Positions 5,807 through 7,698 of a DNA stretch of 7,698 nt are shown here, one piece after another; position 1 is the stretch's first letter; each line of letters begins with the position of its first letter. The position numbers were made by a program, and so were the translations under genes. Under the pieces are notes generated by a model, which ran no database searches, was not told the DNA's origin, and saw only the letters and a program-made list of their open reading frames with translations. This DNA comes from Caldora sp. SIO3E6. Lineage in GTDB: Bacteria > Cyanobacteriota > Cyanobacteriia > Cyanobacteriales > Coleofasciculaceae. The stretch lies in contig JAAHHL010000020.1 in the NCBI GenBank assembly GCA_010672185.1, positions 8,813 through 16,510 of the forward strand, in the 5' to 3' direction.

Positions 5807-6418
5807 GTGAACAAATTATTTAAACAAATATTACGGTTATCGATCACTCTTACCACCGCTAACCTGTTAATGAGTTGTAGTGTTATCTTAAACAGTATCA
5901 AAGAATCCAAACAACCGGAAGCAAAAAAAGTAGCAACTGCCCCGCCAATAGTCTCACCGGCTCTCAAGGATGCCATCCATGACCTCCAAGATTTAAAGAT
6001 TAAAAGTGAAGGTGAATATGGTATAAAATTAAGGGAATACGAAGATAAGCTCAAGGAGATATTGCCAGTTGCTAAAGTTGCTCAGGGTGATGAAGAAGCC
6101 TTAGCAGCAATGAAGTCAGCGGTAGAAGGACATAGATTAGCCCTAGAGTTTTGGCAATGCGATCATCTTACTGGTTACGATAACTTACACCAATGCCGGG
6201 ACAAGGCACTACAAGGTATCTTTAACAAGTATCCTGAAATTAAAGAACAAGCTTTAGCCATAGCTCAAGCAGAAAGTTCATCTTTTATTAGTGCTGGATT
6301 AGATCAACAGTCTCTTTTGGAAGCAATATGGAGTCAAGCCAATGGAGATACTGCGATCGCACACCAAATTATCTACCCACCATTGGATGTAATTAATACA
6401 GCGACTGAGGAGAAGTAA
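5807..6418 (+). CDS. Putative lipoprotein of unknown function
   Basis: The 203-residue product starts at GTG 5807, with a weak GAGA at 5796-5799 upstream. A positively charged N-terminus (K3, K6, R10) and hydrophobic stretch lead to LLMSC; Cys24 would be the lipidated residue. Met at -2 makes the lipobox slightly atypical. After a Lys/Pro-rich linker (residues 33-50), residues about 52-115 are charged and helical, possibly coiled coil. A motif WQCDHLTGYDNLHQC holds Cys118 and Cys130, which could form a disulfide outside the cytoplasm. I know no named family. It has a HIP1 site at 6353. It is likely anchored in the periplasmic face of a membrane. The TAA stop is followed directly by a 9-bp array that continues the same frame as Gly-Asp-Lys codons. 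Confidence 0.8.
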   Translation: MNKLFKQILRLSITLTTANLLMSCSVILNSIKESKQPEAKKVATAPPIVSPALKDAIHDLQDLKIKSEGEYGIKLREYEDKLKEILPVAKVAQGDEEALAAMKSAVEGHRLALEFWQCDHLTGYDNLHQCRDKALQGIFNKYPEIKEQALAIAQAESSSFISAGLDQQSLLEAIWSQANGDTAIAHQIIYPPLDVINTATEEK

Positions 6419-6421
6419 GGG

Positions 6422-6610
6422 GGAGACAAGGGGGACAAGGGAGACAAGGGAGACAAGGAAGACAAGGGGGACAAGGGGGACAAGGGGGACAAGGGAGACA
6501 AGGGGGACAAGGGGGACAAGGGAGACAAGGGAGACAAGGGGGACAAGGGAGACAAGGGGGACAAGGGGGACAAGGGGGACAAGGGGGACAAGGGAGACAA
6601 GGGAGACAAA
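6422..6610. repeat. Nonamer array GGRGACAAG, 21 units, G-quadruplex potential
   Basis: Exactly 21 in-phase 9-bp units run from 6422, three bases after the lipoprotein TAA. Units are GGGGACAAG or GGAGACAAG, with one GAAGACAAG (6458-6466) and a last GGAGACAAA. Because each unit ends in G, nearly every junction carries a run of three or five Gs, separated by ACAA or AGACAA. This meets the simple G-quadruplex rule (runs of at least three Gs, loops of 1-7) many times over, on the coding strand and so in any read-through transcript. In the lipoprotein frame the array reads (Gly-Asp-Lys)n with one Glu-Asp-Lys. On the minus strand it creates false Ser-Pro-Leu or Cys-Pro-Pro ORFs. Confidence 0.97.
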
Positions 6611-6623
6611 GAAAAAATTCTCT

Positions 6624-6707
6624 ATTCCCAATTCCCAATTCCCAATTCCCAATTCCCAATTCCCAATTCCCCATTCCCAATTCTCTATTCCCAATTCCCC
6701 ATTCCCG
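6624..6707. repeat. Heptamer array ATTCCCA, 12 units, ending on the rsgA ATG
   Basis: Twelve consecutive 7-bp units fill 84 bp: six perfect ATTCCCA, then variants ATTCCCC, ATTCTCT and ATTCCCG. The last unit ends at 6707 and the rsgA ATG is 6708-6710. The array is inverted relative to AATTGGG at 4291-4318 and, read toward the gene, is like the C-rich ruvB leader. No SD motif is present. Confidence 0.95.
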
Positions 6708-7698
6708 ATGAATTTAGAATCATTAGGCTGGAGTAGCTTGTTTGCCACCAGCTTCGATTGCTATCGGCAAGAAGGATATACTGTCGGTAGAGTTGCTATT
6801 GAGCACAAAAATACCTACATCCTCTACACTCAACAAGGAGAATTATCGGCAGAAGTTACCGGTAAACTGCGCTACCAGGCTGTTGAGCGTCAAGATTTAC
6901 CAGCAGTTGGTGATTGGGTAGTAATTACTATCCCAGATCCTGGTAAGCAAGCCACTATTCAGGCAATTTTACCCAGAAAAAGCAAGTTTTCCCGCAATAT
7001 TGCTGGAGCAAAAACCGAAGAGCAAATAATTGCTGCCAATCTTGATACCGTCTTTTTGATTTCGGGGTTGGATGGAGATTTCAACCTCAGAAGAATTGAA
7101 CGCTATCTGATTCTAGTTTGGGAGAGTGGTGCTAATCCGGTGATTATCCTAAACAAAGCAGATTTGTGTGATGATATCGAACAACGGCAACAAGCAGTAG
7201 AAGCGATCGCTCTTGGTGTACCTATTATCATCTTGAGTGCTGTCCATAATCAAGGACTAGATGCCCTCAAACCTTACCTGAGTCTGGGAAACACCGTAGC
7301 TTTGCTGGGTTCCTCTGGTGTCGGTAAATCCACCCTGACTAATCAATTGGCAGGGAAAGCTGTGCAAGCGGTGCAATCTGTCCGTCAAGGAGATGACAGA
7401 GGCAGGCATACTACCACCCATCGCGAATTAATTATACTGCCTTCCGGTGGCTTACTTATAGATACCCCCGGAATGCGGGAAATCCAGATTTGGGGAGGAG
7501 ATAGTAGCTTACAGGAAACTTTCACCGATATCGAAATTTTCGCTAAGCAATGCCGCTTCCCTGACTGTAAACATGAATCTGAGCCAGGTTGTGCAGTGCA
7601 ACAAGCTATCCTTGACGGTAGTCTAGATTACCAGCGTTTTGTCAGTTACCAGAAATTGCAAAAAGAATTGGACTATTTGGCAAGGAAGCAAGAGCAAA
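6708..7698 (+). CDS. rsgA: Ribosome small-subunit-dependent GTPase RsgA (3' end beyond window)
   Basis: RsgA (YjeQ) is a circularly permuted GTPase that helps late maturation of the 30S ribosomal subunit. The 330 visible residues show the permuted motif order: G4 NKAD (149-152), G5-like SA (177-178), then G1 P-loop GSSGVGKST (201-209), a G2 region RGRHTTT (231-237) and G3 DTPG (252-255). An OB-fold-like N-terminal part with DLPAVGDWV (63-71) precedes them. The C-terminal zinc motif C-x4-C-x-H-x5-C is complete: Cys282, Cys287, His289, Cys295. Family members are about 350 residues, so only a few dozen residues should lie beyond the edge. The ATG at 6708 fits the family N-terminus (LGW-S-LF). 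No SD precedes it: a heptamer array abuts the start codon. A HIP1 site lies at 7203. No frameshift is visible. Confidence 0.96.
   Translation, partial: MNLESLGWSSLFATSFDCYRQEGYTVGRVAIEHKNTYILYTQQGELSAEVTGKLRYQAVERQDLPAVGDWVVITIPDPGKQATIQAILPRKSKFSRNIAGAKTEEQIIAANLDTVFLISGLDGDFNLRRIERYLILVWESGANPVIILNKADLCDDIEQRQQAVEAIALGVPIIILSAVHNQGLDALKPYLSLGNTVALLGSSGVGKSTLTNQLAGKAVQAVQSVRQGDDRGRHTTTHRELIILPSGGLLIDTPGMREIQIWGGDSSLQETFTDIEIFAKQCRFPDCKHESEPGCAVQQAILDGSLDYQRFVSYQKLQKELDYLARKQEQ

Noticed and set aside
4399..6707. CRISPR array
   Set aside because: Units are 7-9 bp and directly adjacent; there are no 24-40 bp repeats with unique spacers and no cas genes.
6299..6748. Minus-strand ORFs with Ser-Pro-Leu or Cys-Pro-Pro repeats over the nonamer array
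   Set aside because: They are antisense translations of the repeat and overlap the real lipoprotein and rsgA genes.
1..7698. Insertion sequence, integron or phage
   Set aside because: No transposase, integrase or phage protein and no terminal inverted repeats with target duplications were seen; tRNA-Ala has no attached integrase or partial tRNA copy.

Overview
The window looks like chromosomal DNA of a cyanobacterium, more likely a filamentous or large-genome lineage than a small picocyanobacterium. Support: eight copies of the octamer GCGATCGC (HIP1) at 141, 243, 345, 1211, 4650, 5147, 6353 and 7203; cyanobacterial-style RuvB, HisF and RsgA proteins; and many short tandem repeats of the heptameric (STRR-like) kind known from filamentous cyanobacteria. 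No species can be named from the sequence alone.

Layout. 1-625 (minus): 5' part of an exported TPR protein, running off the left edge. 740-1840 (minus): ruvB, Holliday-junction helicase motor. 1841-1987: divergent intergenic region packed with heptamer repeats. 1988-2764 (plus): hisF. 2876-3088 (plus): unrecognised 70-residue protein with two membrane helices. 3159-3231 (plus): tRNA-Ala(GGC). 3480-4289 (plus): a protein with one N-terminal Hpt (phosphotransfer) domain and no kinase part. 4535-5416 (plus): 293-residue protein of unknown function, starting at TTG behind a clear promoter and a 17-unit heptamer leader. 5807-6418 (plus): probable lipoprotein. 6708-7698 (plus): rsgA, ribosome-assembly GTPase, cut by the right edge. 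The TPR gene and rsgA are open at the window edges.

The genes do not form one pathway. They are separate housekeeping and hypothetical genes (recombination, histidine synthesis, translation, signalling) and most seem to be separate transcription units. I see no transposase, integrase, phage gene, CRISPR array or defence cassette.

The unusual part is between the genes. Nearly every intergenic region holds tandem arrays with units of exactly 7, 8 or 9 bp and different sequences: AGCTGAW, GAGTTAR, GAATTKG, CAACTAA, GGTCATT-like, AATTGGG, CAATTRT/CCATTRT, AGCRGAGG (20 units), TTACTTR, GGRGACAAG (21 units) and ATTCCCA (12 units). Several touch gene ends: one overlaps the ruvB stop codon, three begin 2-10 bp after a stop codon, one ends 6 bp before hisF and one ends on the base before the rsgA ATG. 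The 9-bp array is a run of possible G-quadruplex motifs, and in the frame of the preceding lipoprotein gene it would encode a collagen-like Gly-Asp-Lys repeat just beyond the stop codon. These arrays are the best candidates here for poorly described biology.
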